Part shown: one piece after another, positions 51,945-60,380 of the stretch
How positions within the stretch are numbered: position 1 is the stretch's first letter
How the letters are laid out: every line of letters begins with the position of its first letter
NCBI GenBank assembly: GCA_903943955.1
Contig: CAJAPZ010000072.1
Coordinates: 1 to 64,000 of the forward strand
Origin: an uncultured Actinomycetes bacterium
Lineage (GTDB): Bacteria > Actinomycetota > Thermoleophilia > Miltoncostaeales > Miltoncostaeaceae
DNA length: 64,000 nucleotides
Direction: 5' to 3'
Notes under the pieces: generated by a model
Databases searched by the model: none
What the model was told of the DNA's origin: nothing
What the model saw: only the letters and a program-made list of their open reading frames with translations
Made by a program: the position numbers and the translations under genes

Positions 51945-52868
51945 ATGAACGACGACACCGCACGCACCGTCCACGCGCGATACCCGGAGCACCTGCGGGC
52001 GCGGGTGGACGACTACCTCGATGGCCTGTGGTTCATGACCGGAGATCCGGTCGCCGATGCCGAGGCAGCCGGCACCGAGGGTCTGGTGGAGGCCATGCGG
52101 TATTCGCTGCTGGCAGGAGGAAAGCGCATCCGCCCGGTACTGGCACTGGCCACCTGCCAGGCGCTCGGTCGTGCCCCGGACGAGATCATGCCCGCGGCGG
52201 CCGCCATCGAGCTCATCCACACCTACTCGTTGATCCATGACGACCTGCCCGCGATGGATGACGATGACTTGCGTCGGGGCATGCCCACGTGCCATGTGGT
52301 CTACGGCGATGACGTGGCAATCCTCGCCGGTGACGCCCTGTTTGCCGAGGCCGTCCGTCTCATCTGTGAGGAACAGGGTGGTGGCCCCGCCGTGCAGGTG
52401 GGGATCCTGGGGGAACTCAGCCGCGCCACCGGCGTGGTCGGGATGGTGGGCGGACAGTACCTCGATATCGAGGATGCCGGCGGGTCCTCGGCAGAGGCCC
52501 TCGCCCGTGTCCATGCCCTCAAGACCGGTCGCCTGATGGCGGCGGCGGTGCATGTGGCACTCGTGCTTGCGCCCCCGCCCTCCGCGCAAGATGCTGCATA
52601 CCGCAACTTCGCCCGCGAGCTGGGTCTGCTCTTTCAGATCGTGGACGACATCCTGGACGTCGCAGGATCCGAGGAAGCGCTCGGAAAGGCTGTGGGCACC
52701 GATGAGCGTCTGGGCAAGGTCACCTACGTGAGCCTGCATGGAATGGAGCGCGCGCGGGAACTCGCCGCGGAGTCACACGCGAGGGCAATCGGCCTGCTTC
52801 AGCGGGTTGATGGCCAGGTGGATGATCTGGCCGGTATCGCTGACACCGCATTCACCCGCCAGAGCTAG
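51945..52868 (+). CDS. Short-chain polyprenyl diphosphate synthase (farnesyl/geranylgeranyl)
   Basis: It condenses isopentenyl diphosphate with allylic diphosphates. The 307-aa protein has GGKRIRP, the first Asp-rich motif DDLPAMDDDD, KTGRLM, and the second motif DDILD with GKAVGTD. Two residues before the first Asp motif are small/aromatic-poor, and the inserted Pro-Ala spacing (DDxxxxD) is the type found in bacterial IspA enzymes. Farnesyl diphosphate is the expected product because the hopanoid operon 90 bases downstream needs it; this is inference. Confidence 0.93.
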   Translation: MNDDTARTVHARYPEHLRARVDDYLDGLWFMTGDPVADAEAAGTEGLVEAMRYSLLAGGKRIRPVLALATCQALGRAPDEIMPAAAAIELIHTYSLIHDDLPAMDDDDLRRGMPTCHVVYGDDVAILAGDALFAEAVRLICEEQGGGPAVQVGILGELSRATGVVGMVGGQYLDIEDAGGSSAEALARVHALKTGRLMAAAVHVALVLAPPPSAQDAAYRNFARELGLLFQIVDDILDVAGSEEALGKAVGTDERLGKVTYVSLHGMERARELAAESHARAIGLLQRVDGQVDDLAGIADTAFTRQS

Positions 52869-52911
52869 TCATTCGCGGCAAACATGGGTGGCCCACGCCC
52901 GCGCGGTGGGA

Positions 52912-52917
52912 TACCTT
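52912..52917 (+). promoter_or_regulatory. Putative -10 box of the hopanoid operon
   Basis: TACCTT lies 42 bases before the hpnH GTG. Unlike the leaderless genes, a leader of about 35 bases carries a strong AGGAGG at 52948-52953, six bases before the start. This may be the promoter of the whole hpnH-to-PAP2 operon. Confidence 0.4.
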
Positions 52918-52959
52918 GGCAGAGCCGTTCGACCCCGTTGATCACCCAGGAGGCCACCA

Positions 52960-53964
52960 GTGCCCCGACGTCCCGTTTCGCTTGAACTTGGCATGGCGAC
53001 CTATATCGCCAAAAAGCACCTGCTTCAGCGCAAAGAGATGTTTCCATTCACGCTGATGCTGGAGCCGCTTGAGCTGTGCAATCTGGCCTGCAGCGGATGC
53101 GGTCGCATCCAGGAGTACAAGGACGTCTTCGACAAGCGCCTCACGTTGGAGCAGTGTCTGCAGGCGGCGGAGGATTGCGGTGCGCCCATCGTCAACATTC
53201 CCGGTGGCGAGCCGCTCATCCACAAGCAGATCGGCGAGATCGTCCAGGGAATCATCGACCAGGGGCGCTTCGTGTATCTGTGCACCAACGGCATCCTCAT
53301 GAACCGCGCGTTCGAGAAGATCACGGCGCAGAAGCGTTTCGCCTTCGTGGTGCATATCGACGGCATGGAGTCGGTGCACGACCACGCGGTCGACCGCGCG
53401 GGCGTGTTCAAGAAGGCCACGGCCCACATGCGCGAGGCGATTGCCCGCGGGTACCGGGTGTGTACCAACACCACCATCTTCCGCGGCACGCAGCCGCAGG
53501 AGTACGTGGACCTGTTCGTGTACCTCAAGGAGATGGGCGTTGAGGGCTGCATCACCTCACCCGGATTCGACTACGCATCGGTCACCGATCAGGATCAGTT
53601 CCTGGCCCGCACGGAGGCACAGGAGCTGTACAGCGAGGTGCACGCGCGCTGTGAGGGGCTCGACATCCCCTTCTACAACAACCCGCTGTTTCACGAGTTT
53701 CTGCAGGGCAAGCGCGAATACCGCTGCTCCGCTTGGAGCATGCCCACCTACACCGTCCAGGGCTGGCGTTCCCCCTGCTACATGCTCGCCGACAAGCATG
53801 TGGACACCATCAAGGAGCTCTTCGAGGACACCGACTGGGAGGCGTACGGCACCGACCGCGATCCCCGCTGCGCCAACTGCCTCATGCACTGTGGCTACGA
53901 GGCGTCAACCATCCTCGATGCTTTTTCAAGCCCCAAGGACCTGCTCGCGCTTGCGCGTGGCTGA
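52960..53964 (+). CDS. hpnH: Adenosyl-hopene transferase HpnH (radical SAM)
   Basis: It adds an adenosyl group to hopene (diploptene), giving adenosylhopane, the first step of side-chain extension. The 334-aa protein has the radical SAM cluster CNLACSGC (CxxxCxxC), the GGEP-type sequence NIPGGEPLIH, YLCTNGILM, and a C-terminal Cys region typical of HpnH (RDPRCANCLMHCGYEAS). The start is GTG 52960 with AGGAGG. It opens the operon, with HpnG next. Confidence 0.96.
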   Translation: MPRRPVSLELGMATYIAKKHLLQRKEMFPFTLMLEPLELCNLACSGCGRIQEYKDVFDKRLTLEQCLQAAEDCGAPIVNIPGGEPLIHKQIGEIVQGIIDQGRFVYLCTNGILMNRAFEKITAQKRFAFVVHIDGMESVHDHAVDRAGVFKKATAHMREAIARGYRVCTNTTIFRGTQPQEYVDLFVYLKEMGVEGCITSPGFDYASVTDQDQFLARTEAQELYSEVHARCEGLDIPFYNNPLFHEFLQGKREYRCSAWSMPTYTVQGWRSPCYMLADKHVDTIKELFEDTDWEAYGTDRDPRCANCLMHCGYEASTILDAFSSPKDLLALARG

Positions 53965-53982
53965 CGCGGACGGGTGCTCGTG

Positions 53983-54630
53983 ATGAGTCGGGGTGTCGTG
54001 GCGCTGCTGTGCGCTGTGCCTGCCGAGGAGCGCATGCTCCGACGGCTGGCCGGACCACAGGTGCGGATCATCGTGATGGGGATGGGGCCGGCCACGGCCG
54101 AGCGCCACGCGGCAGCAGCCATCGGTGGTGGCGCGTGCGCCGCCATCTCGGTTGGCTTCTGCGGTGCGCTCGACCCATCGCTCTCGGTGGGTGATGTCGT
54201 CGTGCCCGAACGGGTGCGCGACGCCCGCACTGGCGAGGAATGGGAGTGCGACGCTGCGCTCGCGAGTGGAGCCGGCCGACGCGGCGGCACGCTGGTGACC
54301 ACCGACCATGTGGTGGCGGACCTCGCGCTGCGCGCCGCGCTCATGGGTCTCGCCGTCGACATGGAAAGCGCAGGCGCGGCGCGGGCGTGTGCCAGGGCTG
54401 GCGTGCCGTTCGCCGTCATCCGTGCCGTCACCGACCGCACGGGAGACCGAATGCCCGACCTCGCCGGAGTCGTGGACGCCGCCGGAATCGTGCACGCCAT
54501 GCGTCTTGCCGGACGCCTCATCACCCACCCCGGCGCGATTCCCCTCTGGGTGCGACTCGCCCGTGGCGCAAGCGCCGCGCGTCGCGGCCTCGTGCCCGCC
54601 GTCACCCGTGCACTGGCGGATGCCGCATGA
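53983..54630 (+). CDS. hpnG: Hopanoid-associated nucleoside phosphorylase HpnG
   Basis: HpnG removes adenine from adenosylhopane to give the ribosyl (phospho-ribosyl) hopane intermediate. The 215-aa protein has phosphorylase features: GVVALLCAVPAEE at the N-terminus, IVMGMGPATAERH, ISVGFCGALDP, VDMESAGAARAC (nucleoside-phosphorylase MES motif) and AVIRAVTDRTG. GTG 53974 is a possible earlier start. Its stop overlaps the cyclase start as ATGA. Placement between hpnH and the cyclase supports the assignment. Confidence 0.88.
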   Translation: MSRGVVALLCAVPAEERMLRRLAGPQVRIIVMGMGPATAERHAAAAIGGGACAAISVGFCGALDPSLSVGDVVVPERVRDARTGEEWECDAALASGAGRRGGTLVTTDHVVADLALRAALMGLAVDMESAGAARACARAGVPFAVIRAVTDRTGDRMPDLAGVVDAAGIVHAMRLAGRLITHPGAIPLWVRLARGASAARRGLVPAVTRALADAA

Positions 54631-56522
54631 CCACCACCCCGCTTGCAGAAGGCGAGTTGCACGGCGCAGTTCGCCTCGCCGCCGATCATGGCGCCCGCCA
54701 CCTGCGCGACCTGCAGGGGCCTGAGGGCTACTGGTGGGGCGAGCTCGAGAGCAACGCGTCCATCACCGCCGAGCAGTTGTTTCTTCTCGAGGCGCTCAAC
54801 ATCGCCAGCGAATCCGACCGCAAGGGCATCGCTGCAGAACTCCTCGCGACCCAGGGCGAAGACGGCGGCTGGCCGGTGTGGTTCGGCGGCCCAGCCGATC
54901 TGTCCATCACGGTCGAGGCGTGGTACGCCCTGCGCCTTGCTGGAATTCCCGCCGATGCGGAGCCCATGGTGCGCGCCCGCGATTGCGTGCGCGCGTTGGG
55001 TGGCGCCAACCAGACCCGGTTCTTCACCCGCCTGTGGCTCGCGGTGCTGGGCAAGCACCCGTGGGATTCACTGCCCGCCGCGCCGCCCGAGTTGATGATG
55101 ATGCCCCCTCGGGCGCCAATCTCGGTATACCGCTTTGCATCGTGGGCCCGAGGCACATTCGTGCCCCTTTTGGTAGTCCTGTCGCGCAACCCCACGTACC
55201 CGCAGGACCCCTCGCTCGACGAGCTCTACCTTGAGGCGCCCGGCAGTGTCCCCGGACCGCCGCCCCGTACCCCGGGCACGCTCACCAAGATGATGTCCCG
55301 GCTCATGCCGCTCGCCCGTCGGTACAACCGAAAGCCCTTCGGGCCCCTTCGTCGGGCATCTGAGCACCGCATCCGCGAATGGATCCTCGACCGTCAGGAG
55401 GCCGATGGCTCCTGGGCCGGTATTCAGCCACCGTGGGTCTATTCCATCTTTGCCCTGCACGCACTCGGGATGCCGCTGGACCATCCGGTTATTACGCGCG
55501 CCATCGACGGCTTCTCCACCTTCCTGCAGCATCGCGACGGTCGCGTGCGCATGCAGTCGTGCCTTTCCCCCGTGTGGGATACGGCGCTGGCGACCATCGC
55601 ACTGGCGGAGTCGGGAACCGGGGATGACGACGATGCCGTGGCCCGGGCGCGCGACTGGCTCCTCGCCCGTGAGGTCACCCGCGAGGGGGACTGGCGGCGT
55701 ATCCCGCGCAGGGGCGAGGCGGGAGGGTGGAGCTTTGAGTTCCACAACGAGTGGTACCCCGACACCGATGACACCGCCGAGGTGCTCATTGCCCTGCTCC
55801 ATGCGGGCGTACCCCGCCACGACCACGCCATCCGTCGTGGCGTGGACTGGCTACTGGCCATGCAGAGCAAGGGCGGCGGCTGGGGATCGTTCGACGTCGA
55901 CAACACGAGCTCGCTCATCACCCAGTTCCCGGTGTGCGACTTCGGTGAGGTTGTGGATCCCCCCACCGAAGACGTCTCCGCACACGTCCTCGAGGCACTT
56001 GTTGAGTGCGGCGTCCCTACGGGGCACCCGGCAATCCGCTCGGGCATCAAGTACCTGCGCCGCACGCAGCGCGCCGACGGATCGTGGTGGGGTCGCTGGG
56101 GCGTCAACCACGTGTACGGCACAGGTGCAGTGGTGCCCGCGCTCATCCGCTGCGGATTGCGCCCCGACGACCCATGCATCAGGGCCGCCGTCCACTGGCT
56201 GAAGGATCACCAGAACGACGATGGCGGCTGGGGCGAGGACATCCGAAGTTACGCCGACCCGGACTGGGTGGGTCGCGGAGACTCCACCGCATCGCAGACA
56301 GCCTGGGCGCTTCTGGCACTCATGGACGGCGACCCCGGAAGCGACGCCGCCGATGCCGGTGTGCGCTGGCTGGTGGACACCCAGTGCGCCGATGGCGGAT
56401 GGGACGAAGATGCCTTTACCGGAACCGGGTTCCCACTCGACTTCATGATCAAGTACCACTATTACCGCCTGTACTTCCCGGTGACGGCGCTCGGGCGCTA
56501 CGCCACACGGATGCAGGCATGA
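54627..56522 (+). CDS. shc: Squalene-hopene cyclase
   Basis: It cyclises squalene to hopene/diplopterol. The 631-aa protein has the catalytic DXDD motif DTDD at 379-382 (WYPDTDDTAEV) and repeated QW motifs: QGPEGYWWG, QEADGSWAG, QSKGGGWGSF, QRADGSWWG, QNDDGGWGED and QCADGGWDED. PRAPISVYRFASWAR and GFPLDFMIKYHYYRLYFP are family landmarks. Length is standard. ATG 54627 overlaps the hpnG stop. It is a monotopic membrane enzyme. Confidence 0.98.
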   Translation: MTTTPLAEGELHGAVRLAADHGARHLRDLQGPEGYWWGELESNASITAEQLFLLEALNIASESDRKGIAAELLATQGEDGGWPVWFGGPADLSITVEAWYALRLAGIPADAEPMVRARDCVRALGGANQTRFFTRLWLAVLGKHPWDSLPAAPPELMMMPPRAPISVYRFASWARGTFVPLLVVLSRNPTYPQDPSLDELYLEAPGSVPGPPPRTPGTLTKMMSRLMPLARRYNRKPFGPLRRASEHRIREWILDRQEADGSWAGIQPPWVYSIFALHALGMPLDHPVITRAIDGFSTFLQHRDGRVRMQSCLSPVWDTALATIALAESGTGDDDDAVARARDWLLAREVTREGDWRRIPRRGEAGGWSFEFHNEWYPDTDDTAEVLIALLHAGVPRHDHAIRRGVDWLLAMQSKGGGWGSFDVDNTSSLITQFPVCDFGEVVDPPTEDVSAHVLEALVECGVPTGHPAIRSGIKYLRRTQRADGSWWGRWGVNHVYGTGAVVPALIRCGLRPDDPCIRAAVHWLKDHQNDDGGWGEDIRSYADPDWVGRGDSTASQTAWALLALMDGDPGSDAADAGVRWLVDTQCADGGWDEDAFTGTGFPLDFMIKYHYYRLYFPVTALGRYATRMQA

Positions 56523-57394
56523 CCAGGGCCGCAGGCGATACCAACGCCCAGGCGCACGCCGAGGCAATCGCGCGCGGCCACGACGAGAACTTCCCGGTCG
56601 CATTCATGCTCGCACCGCGCGACGTGCGTACGGACATGCGCGCCATCTACGCGTACTGCCGCATCACCGACGACATCGGTGATGCGGGCGATGCCACGCG
56701 CGATGAGCGCGTGGCCATGCTTGATGCGTGGGAGGACGACCTGCTGCGCTGCTGGGGAGGCGCGCCCCACGACTCGGTGCTACTGGCGCTGCAGGGTGTG
56801 GTGCGGCGACGTCGCCTCGACCCCGAGCCATTCCGTGCACTCATTGAGGCCAATCGCATGGATCAGCGCATCTCGCGGTGGCAGACGCACGACGATCTCA
56901 TCGAGTACTGCCGTTACTCGGCCATTCCGGTGGGGCGCATGGTGCTTGGTGTGCTGGGTATCGATGACTCCCGCTGCGAACACCTCTCCGATGCCACATG
57001 CGCGGGTCTTCAGCTGGTCAACTTCTGGCAGGACATCCGCCGCGATCTCGACGAGCGTGATCGTGTGTACCTCCCCGCTGAGGACATGGCGATCTTCGGT
57101 GTCACGGTGGACGACCTGCGTGAGCATCAGGCATCGCCGGCCGTGCGCGAGCTCATCCGCATGGAGGTATGGCGCGCCCGTGCCCTCCTTATTGAGGGGG
57201 CACCGCTTCGCGCCGAGGTACCTCGCCGGGTACGTCCGGACATTGCCATGTTCACCTCGGGTGGGCTGTGGGTGTGTGACGCCATTGCGCGTCAGGGGTT
57301 CGACACCATCGCCAGGCGCCCCGCACCGGGCAAATCCGGTCGGGTGCGCATGGCCGGGGCGGTGCTGGTAGGCGCCGTGCGGGGCGTGCGATGA
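56519..57394 (+). CDS. hpnC: Hydroxysqualene synthase HpnC
   Basis: HpnC converts presqualene diphosphate to hydroxysqualene. The 291-aa trans-prenyltransferase-like protein has the first Asp motif in YCRITDDIGD, and the second as FWQDIRRDLDERDRVYLP. NFPVAFMLAPR at the start is typical of HpnC. It overlaps the cyclase stop (ATGA) and its own stop overlaps the HpnD start, so expression is coupled. Confidence 0.95.
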   Translation: MTRAAGDTNAQAHAEAIARGHDENFPVAFMLAPRDVRTDMRAIYAYCRITDDIGDAGDATRDERVAMLDAWEDDLLRCWGGAPHDSVLLALQGVVRRRRLDPEPFRALIEANRMDQRISRWQTHDDLIEYCRYSAIPVGRMVLGVLGIDDSRCEHLSDATCAGLQLVNFWQDIRRDLDERDRVYLPAEDMAIFGVTVDDLREHQASPAVRELIRMEVWRARALLIEGAPLRAEVPRRVRPDIAMFTSGGLWVCDAIARQGFDTIARRPAPGKSGRVRMAGAVLVGAVRGVR

Positions 57395-58257
57395 ACGTGG
57401 ACCAGGCCTACGACCGCTGCACCCAGATCACCCGTTCCGAAGCCCGCAACTTCTACTTCGGCTTCATCCTGCTGCCACGCACCCGCCGTCGCGGCATCCA
57501 CGCCCTCTACGCCTTCAGTCGCCTGTGCGACGACTCCGTGGATGGGGTTGACGACATGGACGCCAAGCTGGATGCCGTCGCAGCGCGTCGCGATGAGGTG
57601 GCCCGGGTCTACGACGGCGACGTGCCGGCTGATGACCCCGTGCTCATCGCGCTGGCTGACGCCGTCCGCCGATTCGGCATCCCGCGCGCGCCCATGGACG
57701 CCTTGGTGGATGGCGTGGAAATGGATCTGGCCATTGATCGCTACGGCGACTGGCGCGCGCTCAAGGGCTACTGCGATCGCGTGGCGGGCGCGGTGGGCGT
57801 GCTGTCACTGCACGTGTTCGGGTTCCGCGATCCCATGGCCGTCGGTCACGCAGAAGACCTTGGGGTGGCCATGCAGGTGGTCAACATCATGCGCGACGTC
57901 CAGGAGGACGCCCTGCGCGACCGCATCTATCTGCCCGCCGACGAGATGACCACATGCGGCGTGACCGAGGCCGACATCCTCGCCGACCGGATGACACCCG
58001 AGATGCTCGGCCTCATGCGGTTGCAGGGGGATCGGGCACGCGACTACTTCGCACGCGGCGAACGCCTCATCCCGCTGCTCGACCTGCGCGCCCGCATGTG
58101 CGTGAGCATGCTTGCGGCTCTCTACGGCGACATCCTCGTGCGCATCACGGATGGGGGCTACGACTACACGCGCGGTCGCATATCGCTATCGGGGCGGCGA
58201 AAGATGTTTCTCATGGCTCGGTCGATTGGCAGGGCATTCACCGCGAGGCGGCGGTGA
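57391..58257 (+). CDS. hpnD: Presqualene diphosphate synthase HpnD
   Basis: HpnD joins two farnesyl diphosphates into presqualene diphosphate. The 288-aa protein has SEARNFYFGFILLPRTRR, the first Asp motif LCDDSVD, the Arg/Asp loop VEMDLAIDRYGDW and the second motif NIMRDVQEDALRDRIYLPADEM. The C-terminal RISLSGRRKMFLMARSI is usual. ATG 57391 overlaps the hpnC stop, and its TGA overlaps the hpnE GTG. Confidence 0.96.
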   Translation: MNVDQAYDRCTQITRSEARNFYFGFILLPRTRRRGIHALYAFSRLCDDSVDGVDDMDAKLDAVAARRDEVARVYDGDVPADDPVLIALADAVRRFGIPRAPMDALVDGVEMDLAIDRYGDWRALKGYCDRVAGAVGVLSLHVFGFRDPMAVGHAEDLGVAMQVVNIMRDVQEDALRDRIYLPADEMTTCGVTEADILADRMTPEMLGLMRLQGDRARDYFARGERLIPLLDLRARMCVSMLAALYGDILVRITDGGYDYTRGRISLSGRRKMFLMARSIGRAFTARRR

Positions 58258-59579
58258 GCCTCGCCGGCGCCCGCGTGGTGGTTGCCGGAGGCGGCCTTGC
58301 AGGCATCGCGGCGGCGGTCGAGGCGACCGCCTGCGGTGCGCGCGTCACCCTGGTGGAACGCCGTCCGTTTCTGGGGGGCAAGGCGTTCAGCTTCACGGAG
58401 CCCCGTACCGGTATCGAGATCGACAACGGTCAGCACGTGCACCTGGGCTGCTGCACCGCCTACATGGCGCTGCTCGACCGACTCGGCTCGCTCGGGCTCA
58501 CCACCATCCAGCCCGCGCTCCAGGTGGCGGTGCGCGACCGTGCTGGCACCCACGGCGTGCTCACCGCGGCACGCCTGCCGCCTCCACTGCACATGGGCCC
58601 CTCATTCACCCGGTTCGGATTGCTCTCTATGCGCGAGCGAGCGAGTGCCCTGCGGGCGCTCGTGGCCATCGTGGCGCTCGGCCCCACGGGGCGCAGAGGG
58701 CTCGACGACGTCACGTTCGGTGACTGGCTGCGCGCGCACGGACAGGGCGATGCATCCATCGAGCGCTTCTGGGACCTGCTCGTGCTGCCCACCTGCAACG
58801 ACCGCAGCGACCGCGTGTCCGCGGCCCTGGCCACGTTCGTGCTCACCGAAGGGCTCATGCGCACCCGCGGTGGATCGGCCATCGGCTGGTCGCTTGTGGG
58901 CCTGTCGCATCTCATCGATACACCCACCCGCCAGCACCTCACACGTGCGGGGGGCGAGGTGATTACTGGCCATGCGGTCATCCATGCGCATGGCGCGGGT
59001 GTGACCCTTGACGACGGCACGGCGATTGACGCCGACGCAGTGGTCGTCGCCCTCCCCCCGGGGCGTGCACGGGCGGTGGCACCCGATGCCCTCCCCGTTG
59101 ACCCCGCCCTTGGTGAGTCGCCAATTGTCAACGTGCACCTCTGGTATGACCGCCCGGTCATGCCTCAGCCCGTGCTCGCGGTTGTGGATAGCCCGGTTCA
59201 ATGGATGTTCGACCGCACGGCCATTACTGGCGAGGGGGCCCCAGGGCAACACCTGGCCCTCTCCATCTCGGGTGCCCACGACGAGATGGGTCTGCCGCGT
59301 GCCGTGCTGGCCGAGCAGATGGACCGCGAGATCCGCGTGCTGCTGCCGGCCGCCCGCAATGCGGTGCTCAGCGACTGGGCCGTCATCAAAGATGCCCGCG
59401 CCACCTTCGCCCCCTCCCCCGGGCAGGCGTCACGCCGACCGGGTGCCATCACTCCTGTCGAGGGGCTTGTGCTCGCCGGTAACTGGACAGCCACCGGCTG
59501 GCCCGCCACCATGGAGGGAGCCGTACGCAGCGGGCTCACCGCCGTGGACGCCCTGCACACCACCCTCGCCTGGGCATGA
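58254..59579 (+). CDS. hpnE: Hydroxysqualene reductase/dehydroxylase HpnE (FAD)
   Basis: HpnE reduces hydroxysqualene to squalene. The 441-aa flavin amine-oxidase-like protein has the dinucleotide fold RVVVAGGGLAGIAAAVEA near residues 7-24, RPFLGGKAFSFTE, NGQHVHLGCC and a C-terminal FAD motif GLVLAGNWTATGWPATMEGAV. HpnC, D and E together replace a single squalene synthase. GTG 58254 overlaps the hpnD stop by four bases. An upstream extension of the frame runs inside hpnD and is rejected. Confidence 0.95.
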   Translation: MSLAGARVVVAGGGLAGIAAAVEATACGARVTLVERRPFLGGKAFSFTEPRTGIEIDNGQHVHLGCCTAYMALLDRLGSLGLTTIQPALQVAVRDRAGTHGVLTAARLPPPLHMGPSFTRFGLLSMRERASALRALVAIVALGPTGRRGLDDVTFGDWLRAHGQGDASIERFWDLLVLPTCNDRSDRVSAALATFVLTEGLMRTRGGSAIGWSLVGLSHLIDTPTRQHLTRAGGEVITGHAVIHAHGAGVTLDDGTAIDADAVVVALPPGRARAVAPDALPVDPALGESPIVNVHLWYDRPVMPQPVLAVVDSPVQWMFDRTAITGEGAPGQHLALSISGAHDEMGLPRAVLAEQMDREIRVLLPAARNAVLSDWAVIKDARATFAPSPGQASRRPGAITPVEGLVLAGNWTATGWPATMEGAVRSGLTAVDALHTTLAWA

Positions 59580-60334
59580 GCCGGCGACGCGGACCCATCG
59601 CGGGATTCCGGGCCATCGCCGCGCGGCGCCATGGCCCGGTGATTGAGGCCGCCATCGGGGTGGGGGCCCTCCTCGCCTACAACCTGGCCAAGGCCCGCAC
59701 GGGCGGCAGTATCGATGAGGGCATCCGTAACGCACGGCGCATCGTGGCGCTCGAGAAACGGCTCGGCGTGTTCGTGGAGCCAGCCATGCAACGCCTCGTC
59801 CTTCGCGGTACCTGGTCGCGCCGGATCTGGGGCACGGCCTACCTGTCCAGTCAGTTGGTGGTGCTCCCCCTCACCCTGCGCCTGGCCTACCGACGTCTGC
59901 CCAATGCCTACCCGGCCATTCGCACGCTGGCAATCATTGCGTGGTCGGGCGGCGTCGCCTGGTACGCGCGCCAGCCGGTGGCGCCGCCACGGATGGTGCC
60001 TGGAATCGGTATCGAGGACTCCGTATCGGATGGGGTCATCCCCATGGATCACCCCATCGTCCGCCTCGTGTACCACCCGGTTGCGGCCATGCCGTCGCTG
60101 CACGTGGGGATGGCGCCCGTCGTTGCGTGGACCATCTGGTCGGCCACGACCCGGCCCTCGCTTCGTGCCGCCGCTGTGGCATATCCTTTCGCGGTCGCCA
60201 CCACCGTCGTCGTGACGGGGAATCACTTCCTCGCCGACATCGCCGGTGGACTCGCCATCGTTGCCCCTGCGGCTGCCGCGGCGAGATGGATCAGCCGTGC
60301 ACCGGGTATCCCGGGCACACCCGAGGACGCATGA
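59576..60334 (+). CDS. PAP2-family membrane phosphatase in the hopanoid operon
   Basis: The 252-aa protein has about five to six membrane segments and the PAP2_3-type (Aur1/Ipt1-like) motifs: GTAYLSSQLVV, AAMPSLHVGMA (second phosphatase motif with its His) and VTGNHFLADIAGG (third motif, His and Asp). ATGA overlap with hpnE places it in the operon. It could dephosphorylate a prenyl or hopanoid diphosphate, or move a polar head group onto the ribosyl/BHT side chain; both are inference. Confidence 0.85.
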   Translation: MSRRRGPIAGFRAIAARRHGPVIEAAIGVGALLAYNLAKARTGGSIDEGIRNARRIVALEKRLGVFVEPAMQRLVLRGTWSRRIWGTAYLSSQLVVLPLTLRLAYRRLPNAYPAIRTLAIIAWSGGVAWYARQPVAPPRMVPGIGIEDSVSDGVIPMDHPIVRLVYHPVAAMPSLHVGMAPVVAWTIWSATTRPSLRAAAVAYPFAVATTVVVTGNHFLADIAGGLAIVAPAAAAARWISRAPGIPGTPEDA

Positions 60335-60359
60335 CCAACACCCGTACATCACCCAATCG

Positions 60360-60373
60360 CGCGCTCCAGCGCG
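60360..60373 (+). other. Small hairpin before the VanW gene
   Basis: CGCGC-TCCA-GCGCG forms a five-pair stem with tetraloop in the 46-base gap after the PAP2 stop. It could attenuate or stabilise operon mRNA; it has no T-run. Confidence 0.3.
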
Positions 60374-60380
60374 TTCTGCA

